The notes under the pieces were generated by a model. It was not told the DNA's origin. It saw nothing but the letters and a program-made list of their open reading frames with translations, and ran no database searches. Made by a program: the position numbers and the translations under genes. Shown here in pieces: positions 11,001 through 17,568 of a DNA stretch of 64,000 nucleotides. Position 1 is the stretch's first letter. Every line of letters begins with the position of its first letter. Origin of the DNA: Muribaculaceae bacterium (GTDB taxonomy: Bacteria > Bacteroidota > Bacteroidia > Bacteroidales > Muribaculaceae); NCBI GenBank assembly GCA_023664185.1, contig JAMPGA010000001.1, forward strand, positions 116,209 through 180,208, in the 5' to 3' direction.

Positions 11001-12430
11001 TAGGTATACTCATATGCCACGGCCAGCACCTCGTCGGCGCTCAGTGCGCTCTTCAGCGAGATGTAGCCCAGGGTGGAGTTGAGGGTATATTCCGAGGATG
11101 TGAGCAGACGGGCTGATTCCACCTTCTCATAGTCCTTGCCACCCTCTATGCCATAGGCGGCCAGTGGCGAGAGTACCTGTGTGACGGTGTTGATGTTGCG
11201 GGCTCCGGGATAGTCTGTCTTGATTACGGAGAGAAGATTGTTAGACGAGTTGGTGGGGATGGGGAGCGAAGCATTGGGCTGCCAGAAGGTATTGGCCAGA
11301 TGCGAGTCTTCACCAAGATCCATGAATCCCACAAAGTTGCGGCTCTGATCGAAGCGCGAGTTCTTGTTGGTGACCCACACCTCTATACGTGTTATCTTTA
11401 TGCCTGACGATACGAAGGGGAGCTTTGAGGCAAAAGTGTCGTAGTTGTCGCGAAAATAGTGTGCCAGGAAGAAGTGACGATTCTGGTCATACTCGTCGGC
11501 ACGCACGCTGAAGTCGGTGGTCTGTGCACCTCCCTTCGAGTTAACGGAAGTCGACTGCGAGTTTTGCTGCGACACCAGCGCCGTGGCTGTAAGCTTGCCA
11601 AACTGGAGTTTTGACTTTATACCAAACAGAGCCGTGCTTCCCCTGATGAGGGTGGAGCCGGTAGTCATGGATACGTTGCCGGCCTCGATGGACTTGACGA
11701 TATCGTCCTCTTTCCCCTCGTAGGCCAGCTTGAGGTTTTTAGAGTCAAAGTCGAAGGTAGCGTCCGTATTGTAGGTCATATTAAACTTCATACGGTCGCC
11801 CACTGTGGCCTGGACAGTGGCCTGAATCTTCTGATCGAAGTCGAAGTATGTCTTTCTGCGCGAGTTGAGCGCCAGGGCGGGATTGTCGGTCTTGTTCGAC
11901 TTTATACCCATCGAGAGGGTCACGGTGCCCTGAGTGCGCAGCCCCACGCCACCCGGGCCGAATATCTTCTCCAGCGGCCCCAGGGCAAAGTTCATGTCGA
12001 GAATGTTGAAGGGCTCCTTGTCGGGGGTGGTGAGAGCCTCGGAGTTGCGCATGCGGAAGTAGTCGGTCATGGCCTGGCGGTTCTGCCATGCGTTATACTG
12101 CTCGGGCGAAATGTAGAATGGGGTGACAATGTCGGTCTCGCCCAGCTGCGTACGCACCACATACATGCCCAGATCGGGGTCATACTGGGCTGTGGTGGTG
12201 ATGTTTGAGGGCGTGGAGAGGTCAGCGGCAAACTCGCGCTCCATCAGATCCTCGTAGGTCTGCGGTATCACCTGCTGCACCGGGAAAGGCATCATTATGG
12301 AGTCGGCGGCGTTGAGCGGCTGCACCGGAGCAGTGAGCACAGGGGGCGGCGGAGTGAACTCGCTCGAAATAAACTGCGCGTACACACGCACTCCGGCCGC
12401 CACGACCACCGCTAAGAGGCCTGACAGCAA
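5021..12430 (-). CDS. sprA: T9SS outer-membrane translocon SprA (Sov)
   Basis: A giant protein of at least 2469 residues, matching the size and sequence character of SprA/Sov, the beta-barrel pore of the type IX secretion system. Aromatic, Asn-rich barrel sequence runs through most of the length and ends SFGINLNLSLAR. SprA exports proteins with C-terminal sorting domains across the outer membrane. The hydrophobic signal segment is LLLSGLLAVVVAAGVRVYA. No ATG or GTG exists in frame between the upstream stop and this segment. The coordinate given uses TTG at 12430; CTG at 12463 (MKHRSDIIAR...) or ATT at 12481 would add a charged n-region and look more natural. It lies directly downstream of ruvA and overlaps the GH28 gene by 4 nt. 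Confidence 0.93.
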   Translation of the reverse strand: MLSGLLAVVVAAGVRVYAQFISSEFTPPPPVLTAPVQPLNAADSIMMPFPVQQVIPQTYEDLMEREFAADLSTPSNITTTAQYDPDLGMYVVRTQLGETDIVTPFYISPEQYNAWQNRQAMTDYFRMRNSEALTTPDKEPFNILDMNFALGPLEKIFGPGGVGLRTQGTVTLSMGIKSNKTDNPALALNSRRKTYFDFDQKIQATVQATVGDRMKFNMTYNTDATFDFDSKNLKLAYEGKEDDIVKSIEAGNVSMTTGSTLIRGSTALFGIKSKLQFGKLTATALVSQQNSQSTSVNSKGGAQTTDFSVRADEYDQNRHFFLAHYFRDNYDTFASKLPFVSSGIKITRIEVWVTNKNSRFDQSRNFVGFMDLGEDSHLANTFWQPNASLPIPTNSSNNLLSVIKTDYPGARNINTVTQVLSPLAAYGIEGGKDYEKVESARLLTSSEYTLNSTLGYISLKSALSADEVLAVAYEYTYNGKVYQVGEFSADITSTEQSLYLKMLKSTTVDTHLPMWDLMMKNVYSLGAYQVQKQNFRLNIKYLSDTTGTEINYLPVPSISNQPLLQVMNLDRIDTNENSNPDGFFDFIEGYTILSSQGKVIFPVVEPFGEHLAKKIGNPELARQYVYQELYDSTIVVARQFAEKNKFTLAGKYQASSGSQIRLNAMNVPRGSVIVTAGGVTLTENSDYTVDYAMGIVTITNQSIIDSGQSISVTLENQSLFSTQRKTLLGLDLNYKFNKDFNVGATIMHFSEKSLTEKVNIGDEVVNNTIWGLNTQYNTRFMWLTNLLGKIPTVNATQPSTLSVQAEFAQLIPHAQKSGSNKGSSYIDDFESTQVGIDLRSPYSWFLASTPYDPSADALFPEAALSNDVAYGKNRALLNWYFIDRMFTARNSSMCPGYIKADPKQMNNPYIREVTSREIFPGRQLAYGESNTIQTLNLSFYPTERGPYNLDATDIDDRGNLLNPERRWGGIMRKMDNTNFETSNIEYIQFWMLSPFLDPDADNLDGGDLYLNFGEVSEDILKDGLKSYENGIPVDGNEQYMDSTVWGRVSRQNSLTYAFDNGTTSRPIQDVGLDGLRNDDEFTFSSYTRYLDGLRAKLAPDALAEMMEDAFSPFNDPAGDNYHFFRGYDYDEQRLGVLERYKRYNGVEGNSLSPDDAPDPLYQSSRSLPDVEDINQDNTLNEYERYFQYKVSIRPQDLEVGKNYITDKQVSIVANHDGSTQEVVWYQFKIPLSDYQKVVGNITDFSTIRFARMFMTGFRSPTHLRFATLELVKGEWRSYDFNLNTRGDSPAEGQLDISVVNIEENADREPVNYVLPPGVTRIQDPGQSQILQLNEQSMALKVVGLQAGDARAVYRNTLLDLRNYKRMQMWVHAEKLIEDMTNLRSGELSVFVRMGSDVKSNYYEYEVPLDLTPPGHYTDAASDRWEVWPRNNYLDFDLQTLVNLKKERNKARNEQQPGVGFAVAYTSRDPANERNRISVMGNPSLSDVRVIMVGIRNNSPVAKDGIVWLNELKVTDFNNSGGWAARGTVNLGVSDIATLNFGAHVETAGFGSVDQALNARRMDDYEQYNFAMQVDAGRFLPEKAKLRAPIYYSVTREKITPLYNPLDQDVKLKDALDDCVNQHQRDSIEAFAVERSTVKSFSISGLKFDVKSKNPMPWDPANFTFNFSFNKQSHSDPTTEYENTNDYRGSLQYTYTPYVKGWKPFAFINSKNRNLKFLKEWEFNYLPTTISFLTTISRYYYELQTRSETDVDFQLPVSVSKNFIWDRQFALTWNLTKSLSLNFNSNTSARIEETMGAVNRKLFPDKYKEWKDTVIQSLLSMGTPWSYNQSFVASYRAPFNRIPALDWLTANASYNSTYRWDRGSEVDGVSMGNSIANQAAFSTDGRMNFETLYNKFKFTKDINTRFAARKGPVNKPKPKKFERTYTLLPDTSLTVAHNLRNSKVKVTAVDDKGAPFAIKHRVVDPNTIEILTRGTNNVRLTVQEVLNDKPSFWHEVRDYSVRFAMSPRALAVRYRNTRSMSLPLFRPEIGNIFGQTHSAGPMAPGLDFAFGFAGDDYIDKALSRGWLITDDGQTSPANLARTNELNFELTLEPLKGLKVVLTTNRTENRTRSVQFMYDNMPTSLAGSYTKTHVALKTALRHFKADDGYHSDAFDNFLSNIPVIAQRVEARYRGLDYPMGGFMEGNIHAGNPFNPEVGGVSRTSSDVLIPAFIAAYSGTDPNKQYLNPFPSFAAALPNWRVTYDGLIYLGSMRDIFKSFTLSHVYQCTYSVGSYSSFLNWMEASPDSDLGFTLNESTGEPIPSSPYNISSVAITEKFAPLIGASATLKNDMTISAEYRDARTLTLNTSAGQVVEANQRGFTLGVGYKITGFNTVLKMKGSGQGISNDLTLNADFSLAETQALIRRIETAYTQATSGTRTFNLNMAANYVMSRRLTVGLFFDHQINTPIVSSTSYPTTNTSFGINLNLSLAR

Positions 12431-12497
12431 AAGACGGGCTATTATGTCGGATCTGTGTTTCAGAGTGCGTGATTGGATAATCGGGAGAAAGAGGTAG

Positions 12498-13094
12498 TCA
12501 CATCATGCTGAGGGCCTGCTTGATGGCTGCCTCGACCTTGATGTCGGGGGTGGCGTCGAATATGCGGCGCAACACTTTCTGCGACTGCGGTCGTGGAAAT
12601 CCGAGAGCAACCATGGCGGCAAGAGCCTCTTCCTGCACAGCCGAAGTGGCTGCGAGAACAGATGGCTGACTTAATAACGTGTCGTCGGAGGGTTTTATTT
12701 TATCCTTAAGGTCAACAATTATCCTTTGTGCCGTCTTGGCGCCTATACCTTTCACAGCCTTGAGCCTTGTGTGGTCGCCCGAGGTGATGGTGGCTTGCAG
12801 ATCGGCGGGTGTTATCGATGAGAGTATAAGCATGGCGGTGCCCGGACCTACACCCGAAACCCCTATGAGCAGTCGGAAGAGCTCGCGCTCCGAAGCATCG
12901 AGAAATCCGTATAGGGTCCATGCGTCCTCGCGTATCACCTCGTGGACCAGGATCTTAACAGCGCCCTTCATATCCTGGAGCGACGTGAATGTGTTGAGCG
13001 ATATCAGGGCCATATATCCCACCCCACCGGCTGTCTCCACCACCACATATGTGGGCGTGACCTCGGAGAGCGGGCCTTTAAGATATTCAATCAT
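12498..13094 (-). CDS. ruvA: Holliday junction branch migration protein RuvA
   Basis: 198 residues, normal for RuvA. The N-terminal OB fold begins MIEYLKGPLSEVTPTYVVVE, paired helix-hairpin-helix motifs follow (LLIGVSGVGPGTA and LKAVKGIGAKTAQRIIVDLKDK), and a flexible linker leads to the RuvB-binding three-helix domain (ALAAMVALGFPRPQ). RuvA binds four-way junctions and loads RuvB for branch migration. It is the first gene of the ruvA-sprA-GH28-ogt run, and its stop lies 17-68 nt before the possible sprA starts. Confidence 0.97.
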   Translation of the reverse strand: MIEYLKGPLSEVTPTYVVVETAGGVGYMALISLNTFTSLQDMKGAVKILVHEVIREDAWTLYGFLDASERELFRLLIGVSGVGPGTAMLILSSITPADLQATITSGDHTRLKAVKGIGAKTAQRIIVDLKDKIKPSDDTLLSQPSVLAATSAVQEEALAAMVALGFPRPQSQKVLRRIFDATPDIKVEAAIKQALSMM

Positions 13095-13106
13095 AGCTAA
13101 TTATAA

Positions 13107-13146
13107 CAAAAACCACGGGGATGGCCTTTGAGGGCTACCCCCGTGG
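13107..13146 (-). terminator. Terminator downstream of rpsP
   Basis: Inverted repeat CCACGGGG (13113-13120) / CCCCGTGG (13139-13146) with additional inner pairing, followed on the minus strand by GTTTTTG. It lies between rpsP and ruvA, so rpsP is probably a separate transcription unit or read-through is reduced. Confidence 0.7.
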
Positions 13147-13187
13147 AGATTAATCGGAATTCAAGTGCCGTACAGCAGAGGGATTGA

Positions 13188-13724
13188 TTACTCTGCAGCG
13201 GGCTCTTCAGCAGCGGGTGCCTCAGCGTTGGCAGCTGCTTCAGCCTCGGCGGCAGCAGCGGCAGCCTCGGCTTTTTTCTTGGCTACAGCCTCAGCTTTAG
13301 CCTTGTTCTGAGCCTGCTCGGCCTCGAGACGAGCCTTGGCGGCAGTCTCCTTCTTGGTGGCCTCTGAAGCGAGGAATGCGTCGGCAGCTTTCTGCTTGCC
13401 GGCCTTCCAGGCGTCGAAGCGACGCTGAGCCTCAGCCTCGTCGAATGCGCCCTTCTTCACACCTCCCTGGAGATGCTTCATGAGGAGTACGCCTTCGTTT
13501 GAGAGGATAGTGCGCACGGTGTCGGTGGGCTGTGCACCACAGTTTACCCAATACAAAGCACGCTCGAAATTGAGTGTTACTGTAGCAGGATTAGTGTTCG
13601 GATTATAGGAACCTATCCTTTCAATAAATCTACCATCTCGTGGTGCCCTGCTATCGGCGATTACAATTGGATAGAACGCATAGTTCTTGCGACCATGACG
13701 TTGCAGTCTGATTTTTGTTGCCAT
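13188..13724 (-). CDS. rpsP: 30S ribosomal protein S16
   Basis: 178 residues. The first ~85 are the conserved S16 fold ([41 protein letters not shown]). A long low-complexity Ala/Glu/Lys tail follows (about 90 residues, ending [11 protein letters not shown]), common in Bacteroidetes S16 and absent from the E. coli protein. S16 is needed for 30S assembly. It has its own promoter (13756-13787) and terminator (13107-13146). Confidence 0.97.
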   Translation of the reverse strand: MATKIRLQRHGRKNYAFYPIVIADSRAPRDGRFIERIGSYNPNTNPATVTLNFERALYWVNCGAQPTDTVRTILSNEGVLLMKHLQGGVKKGAFDEAEAQRRFDAWKAGKQKAADAFLASEATKKETAAKARLEAEQAQNKAKAEAVAKKKAEAAAAAAEAEAAANAEAPAAEEPAAE

Positions 13725-13755
13725 TGATTGTGTTTTGTATGAGAAATTTCGGGCG

Positions 13756-13787
13756 CAAAATTACCAAAATCAGCCCATATTAACAAG
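13756..13787 (-). promoter_or_regulatory. Promoter for rpsP
   Basis: On the minus strand: CTTG (13787-13784), 20 nt spacer, TAATTTTG (13763-13756). The -7 box is an exact TAnnTTTG and the -33 box has one mismatch to TTTG. The rpsP start lies about 27 nt after the predicted transcription start. Confidence 0.6.
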
Positions 13788-13804
13788 AAAGTTGGCATAG
13801 TTTT

Positions 13805-13829
13805 ACATTATTTAACATTATACACATTA
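13805..13829. repeat. Three direct ACATTA repeats upstream of umuD
   Basis: ACATTA occurs at 13805-13810, 13815-13820 and 13824-13829, about one helical turn apart, in the divergent rpsP/umuD interval. The spacing would suit cooperative binding by a regulator such as an SOS repressor, but I know of no defined operator of this form. The rest of the 250-nt interval shows only the rpsP promoter. Confidence 0.3.
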
Positions 13830-13974
13830 ATATATATGAGATGTATAGTGGCTCCTGCAGGGGGGGTCTTTCGTTGTTATTCTTCTCCCAAGTTTTTATA
13901 ATTTTTAATTCTCGGGGGCGGGATTGTTGCACGGGAGTGGTGATAATTTCACGGCTCAGAAAGCTTTTATCCTC

Positions 13975-14436
13975 ATGTCACCGCTATTGCAAATACTGTA
14001 TCCCGATACCTCTACCGAGCTTCCGCTCCTTTATGCCGACGCCGGTGTGAGGGCCGGGTTTCCGAGTCCTGCACAGGACTATATATCGCAGACCATCGAT
14101 CTGAACCGCGAGCTCATAGAGCACCCGGCATCAACGTTTTACGCCCGTGTCGTGGGCGACTCTATGGCAGAGGAGGGGATTACGGAAGACGATATTCTGA
14201 TTATCGACAAATCGGTGGAGCCCGAACACGGCGACCTGGCCGTGTGCTGTGTCGACGGCGAGTTTACACTGAAGCGCCTGCGCATACTTTCGGGTGGGCG
14301 TGTGATGCTGATGCCCTCCAACCACAGTTATAAACCCATCGAAATCACGCGCGACACCGATTTTATGGTGTGGGGTGTGGTGATCTACACCATCAAACCC
14401 AACCGTCGGCGTCGCCTGGGCTCGGAGCTATGGTAG
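13975..14436 (+). CDS. umuD: UmuD-like LexA-family autocleaving protease
   Basis: 153 residues from the ATG at 13975, chosen because the upstream in-frame residues do not look like the family. The self-cleavage region is VRAGFPSPAQDY (Ala-Gly cut followed by the UmuD hallmark), the catalytic Ser is in VGDSM and the Lys is in FTLKRL, giving the S24 Ser-Lys dyad. In the known system RecA-ssDNA filaments trigger cleavage to UmuD', which joins UmuC to form translesion DNA polymerase V. It overlaps the umuC start by 7 nt. The upstream interval holds the ACATTA repeats. Confidence 0.93.
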   Translation: MSPLLQILYPDTSTELPLLYADAGVRAGFPSPAQDYISQTIDLNRELIEHPASTFYARVVGDSMAEEGITEDDILIIDKSVEPEHGDLAVCCVDGEFTLKRLRILSGGRVMLMPSNHSYKPIEITRDTDFMVWGVVIYTIKPNRRRRLGSELW

Positions 14437-15725
14437 GACTGATAGATTGCGACAATTTTTTCTGCTCGTGCGAGCGTGTGTTCCGCCCCGATCTTGCCGG
14501 GCGTCCGGTGGTGGTGCTCAGCAACAACGACGGATGCGTGGTGGCACGCTCGCGCGAAGCCAAGGAGATGGGTGTGAGGGAGGGTCTCCCCTACTTCCAG
14601 ATGCTCGAGCAGTATCCCGACGCCGGGATAGTGGCCTTCTCGTCGAACTATTCGCTGTATGGCGACATGTCGGCGCGCATCATGTCGATATTGCGCCAGG
14701 AGGCTCCCGATGTGGTGCAGTATTCCATCGACGAGGCTTTCCTCGACCTCTCGGGCATGGATGGCGTGGATATGAAACTGTGGGGCGAAAACCTGTGCCG
14801 CAAGGTGCAGCATGACACCGGTATGCCTGTGAGCCTGGGGATAGCCCCGTCGAAGACTCTGGCCAAGGTGGCCAGCAAGTTTGCAAAAAAGTATCCAGGC
14901 TACAACAAATGTTGCCTCATAGCCACCCCGGAGCAGCGCGAAAAGGCCCTCCGACTCTTCCCGGTGGGGGATGTCTGGGGCATAGGGAGGCGCATCTCGC
15001 GCACACTGGAGTACTGGGGCATACACACGGCCTACGACTTCACGCGCCAGTCGCGCGAATGGGTGAGGGCGCGTTTCCACGTCACCGGCGAGCGCACCTG
15101 GGCCGAGCTGCAGGGCGAGGATCTGATTTCGGTGGATGGCCTGGATGCCGTGGCCAAGCAGACCATAGTGACAAGCCGCAGCTTTCCACGCATGATCACC
15201 GACCTGGGCGACCTGCGCGGACATGTGGCCAACTATGCCGCCCGCTGCGCCCTGAAACTGCGGCGCCAGCAGTCAGTCTGTGCCATCGTCTCGGTATTTG
15301 TTCAGTCAAATCATTTCCGCGACGACCTGGAGCAGTATGACAATAGCGCCTTCCACACCTTCGCCACCTCAACCAGCACCACACCGGAGATTGTCGACAC
15401 GGCTGTGAAGATACTGGATGGGGTGTTTCGCAAGGGCATATATTACAAGCGGGCCGGGGTGATGGTGTCGGGCATCTCGTCGGCACATGCCGTGCAGCCC
15501 GATCTGTTTTCCTACGACCCTGTGCGCAGCAAACGGCTGCAGACGGTGTCGACCGCCATCGACACCATCAACTCGCGCCTCGGGGCCGACACTGTGGTGC
15601 TCTGCGCACAGCAGTATCGCGACCGCGGTGCCGACGGGAAGTGTGTAAAGTTTGTCAACGCCATCCGCCGGGCCATGAAATCGCCCGACTATACCACACG
15701 CATCGGGGCTTTCACTGTGAGTTGA
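14430..15725 (+). CDS. umuC: UmuC-like Y-family translesion DNA polymerase
   Basis: 431 residues from the ATG at 14430, which begins MVGLIDCDNFFCSCERVF; an upstream in-frame start inside umuD gives only non-family sequence. Catalytic acidic residues are in LIDCDNFF (Asp6) and QYSIDEAFLDLS (Asp-Glu near 99-100). The thumb/HhH region includes VGDVWGIGRRISRTLEYWG, and a C-terminal little-finger and UmuC tail domain follow. It inserts nucleotides opposite damaged bases as the catalytic part of Pol V. Translation is probably coupled to umuD. Its last 14 nt overlap the convergent flavodoxin/ferredoxin gene. Confidence 0.95.
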   Translation: MVGLIDCDNFFCSCERVFRPDLAGRPVVVLSNNDGCVVARSREAKEMGVREGLPYFQMLEQYPDAGIVAFSSNYSLYGDMSARIMSILRQEAPDVVQYSIDEAFLDLSGMDGVDMKLWGENLCRKVQHDTGMPVSLGIAPSKTLAKVASKFAKKYPGYNKCCLIATPEQREKALRLFPVGDVWGIGRRISRTLEYWGIHTAYDFTRQSREWVRARFHVTGERTWAELQGEDLISVDGLDAVAKQTIVTSRSFPRMITDLGDLRGHVANYAARCALKLRRQQSVCAIVSVFVQSNHFRDDLEQYDNSAFHTFATSTSTTPEIVDTAVKILDGVFRKGIYYKRAGVMVSGISSAHAVQPDLFSYDPVRSKRLQTVSTAIDTINSRLGADTVVLCAQQYRDRGADGKCVKFVNAIRRAMKSPDYTTRIGAFTVS

Positions 15726-16485
15726 CGGCGGGATTCACATAGTGTCCTTTCCCCTTTGTGGCCGAGCCATAGGAGATGGCATTGGCGGGGCAAATATGAT
15801 AGCATGCCAGGCAACCGGTGCAAGCCTCTCCCCACGCCGGGCGCCCATCGGGGCGACATATGTTGGCGGTGGGACAGATGCGCTCACAGCGGCCACACTC
15901 CACACACACGTCGGCCACCTTGAACTTGGAGGGCCGGATGGCATAGCGCATGAACCATGGATATATCACCGATGTTTTGAGGCGGGGAAATGCGCCCCTT
16001 ATCACCTGGGTATACTGCTCACCGCGGCTCTCAATGGCCGGGAGCTGCGATGCTATACTCTCCACAGCCTCTTTTGACTCAGCCAGCTTGCGTGCAGCCA
16101 GGTCGGGCGCGTCGACGTCGAAGCCCTTCATGGCCACATATGTATTGGGCATGATCACGGTGAAGGCTGCTCCGGTTTGGTGGCCGGCGCGGTGCATGTC
16201 GGCGCGCCACATACGGTCGGTCATGCCGGCATCGTCGCCACACGTAGCCACCATATGGTGCGTCACCACGGGACCGTGAAACCGAATCAGCTCTATGCGC
16301 TGTCTCACAAACGGAGGCACACCCCAGGAGTGGACCGGGAAGACCCACACCACCCTCTTCTCGGCGGGATCGAGGGTGATGTCGGTGAGTGAGGGGGAGA
16401 GACGCACGGTGCGGTCAGCAGTGAGTGAGGCCAGACGCGAGGCCACGTCGGCCGAGTTGCCCGTGCCTGAAAACCAGAGTATCAT
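15712..16485 (-). CDS. EFR1-family flavodoxin-ferredoxin fusion protein
   Basis: 257 residues. The N-terminal half is a flavodoxin-like FMN domain (MILWFSGTGNSADVA is the phosphate-binding loop). The C-terminal ~70 residues hold two 4Fe-4S motifs, CVECGRCERICP and CTGCLACYHICP. Such fusions are predicted intracellular electron carriers; no partner enzyme is identifiable here. The start overlaps the stop of the Smr-domain gene (ATGA), so it is the last gene of the uvrA-Smr unit. Confidence 0.88.
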   Translation of the reverse strand: MILWFSGTGNSADVASRLASLTADRTVRLSPSLTDITLDPAEKRVVWVFPVHSWGVPPFVRQRIELIRFHGPVVTHHMVATCGDDAGMTDRMWRADMHRAGHQTGAAFTVIMPNTYVAMKGFDVDAPDLAARKLAESKEAVESIASQLPAIESRGEQYTQVIRGAFPRLKTSVIYPWFMRYAIRPSKFKVADVCVECGRCERICPTANICRPDGRPAWGEACTGCLACYHICPANAISYGSATKGKGHYVNPAVNSQ

Positions 16486-17540
16486 ATCGTCACCTGTGTG
16501 GCTCCGAAGCCATATTCGCGAAACGATGCATCCTGCACCTGGTGTCCCTTGTAGCGGTGGTTGAGCTCTTTCATGAGCGCATTGCGCAGCACGCCTTCCC
16601 CCTTGCCGTGTATGAACACGATTTTCTGCCCCTTGTTGCGCAGGTTGGCATCCATCACCTTGCGAAATTCATCGATCTGCAGATTCAGTATATCGGCGGG
16701 TGAGAGTCCGGCGGTGGTGTCGAGCAGCTCGCCCACGTGCAGATCCACCTCTATTATCTCACCCTTGCGCTGCTGGTGCTGACGCTTGGTGACGGGGCGT
16801 TTGGCCTGACGTTCGATGGCCTTCTTTGCCTTGATCCCCTCTTCGAGTCGGCTCGAGTCGATCACCTGGCGCGAGCGCACCACATCGTCTCTCACTATCT
16901 CGATGGCTATGACATCCTTGTCGAAGTAAGGCGACTGGCGGAAACAGTGCAGCTTGAAAAACTTTGTGGTGTCAAGAGCCATATCCACAGCCACGGGTGA
17001 CTTGAGCTTGAACTCGCGCTCCATCTTGAAGGCTATGGCCTGTATGGCCACACGATCCATGGAGGGGAGATCAGTACCTTCGATCTCCTCGAGAAACACC
17101 TGTATGTTCGGCTCCACCACACCGGCATAGCGGGTGATCCAGCCGGTGTCTGAGTCTCCGCGGGTCATATAGGTGAAGTAGAGGTAGTAGTTGGAGTCGT
17201 TGACCAGATAAGTGTCAAACGTGGTAGTGTTGAGCTTGCGGGAGTCGGCAGGCTCGTAGGCCAGTACGAGATTGAGCTTCTCGCCCTCGGGGGTCTCCTG
17301 GGGCAGAGGGGTGGAGCGTGCAGCCTCGGGAGTCATGGGAGGGGCGGCGCTCACGGCCTCCTGAGTGGCGGCCACTTTGCGCACGGTCTCGGCAGCCTCA
17401 GCCACCACCACACACTCTCTGAGCAGCGTGGGGGTCTCGAAGCCATCGTCGTCAACATATGCAATATTGCCCTCTATTTTCTTAATGATGCCGCCCCCGA
17501 CACTGTTGAGGAAGCGGACCCTGTCTCCTATCTTTGGCAT
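16482..17540 (-). CDS. DUF2027 and Smr-domain protein (MutS2-like C-terminus)
   Basis: 352 residues. A short N-terminal beta domain (MPKIGDRVRFLNSVGGGII) is followed by a Pro/Ala-rich linker (about 65-95), a DUF2027 domain (about 95-240) and a C-terminal Smr domain with VDLHVGELLD and FIHGKGEGVLRNAL. Smr domains are nicking endonucleases or RNA-processing modules. Unlike MutS2, no MutS ATPase is present. The domain set is typical of Bacteroidetes, where its role is not established. It follows uvrA by 28 nt and overlaps the downstream gene by 4 nt. Confidence 0.87.
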   Translation of the reverse strand: MPKIGDRVRFLNSVGGGIIKKIEGNIAYVDDDGFETPTLLRECVVVAEAAETVRKVAATQEAVSAAPPMTPEAARSTPLPQETPEGEKLNLVLAYEPADSRKLNTTTFDTYLVNDSNYYLYFTYMTRGDSDTGWITRYAGVVEPNIQVFLEEIEGTDLPSMDRVAIQAIAFKMEREFKLKSPVAVDMALDTTKFFKLHCFRQSPYFDKDVIAIEIVRDDVVRSRQVIDSSRLEEGIKAKKAIERQAKRPVTKRQHQQRKGEIIEVDLHVGELLDTTAGLSPADILNLQIDEFRKVMDANLRNKGQKIVFIHGKGEGVLRNALMKELNHRYKGHQVQDASFREYGFGATQVTI

Positions 17541-17568
17541 GATGTATCTGTATCGTTGATTTTTGTGT

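Noticed and set aside
13849..13867. CTGCAG palindrome and G run upstream of umuD considered as an operator
   Set aside because: A six-base palindrome next to a homopolymer run is expected by chance and has no second copy nearby.
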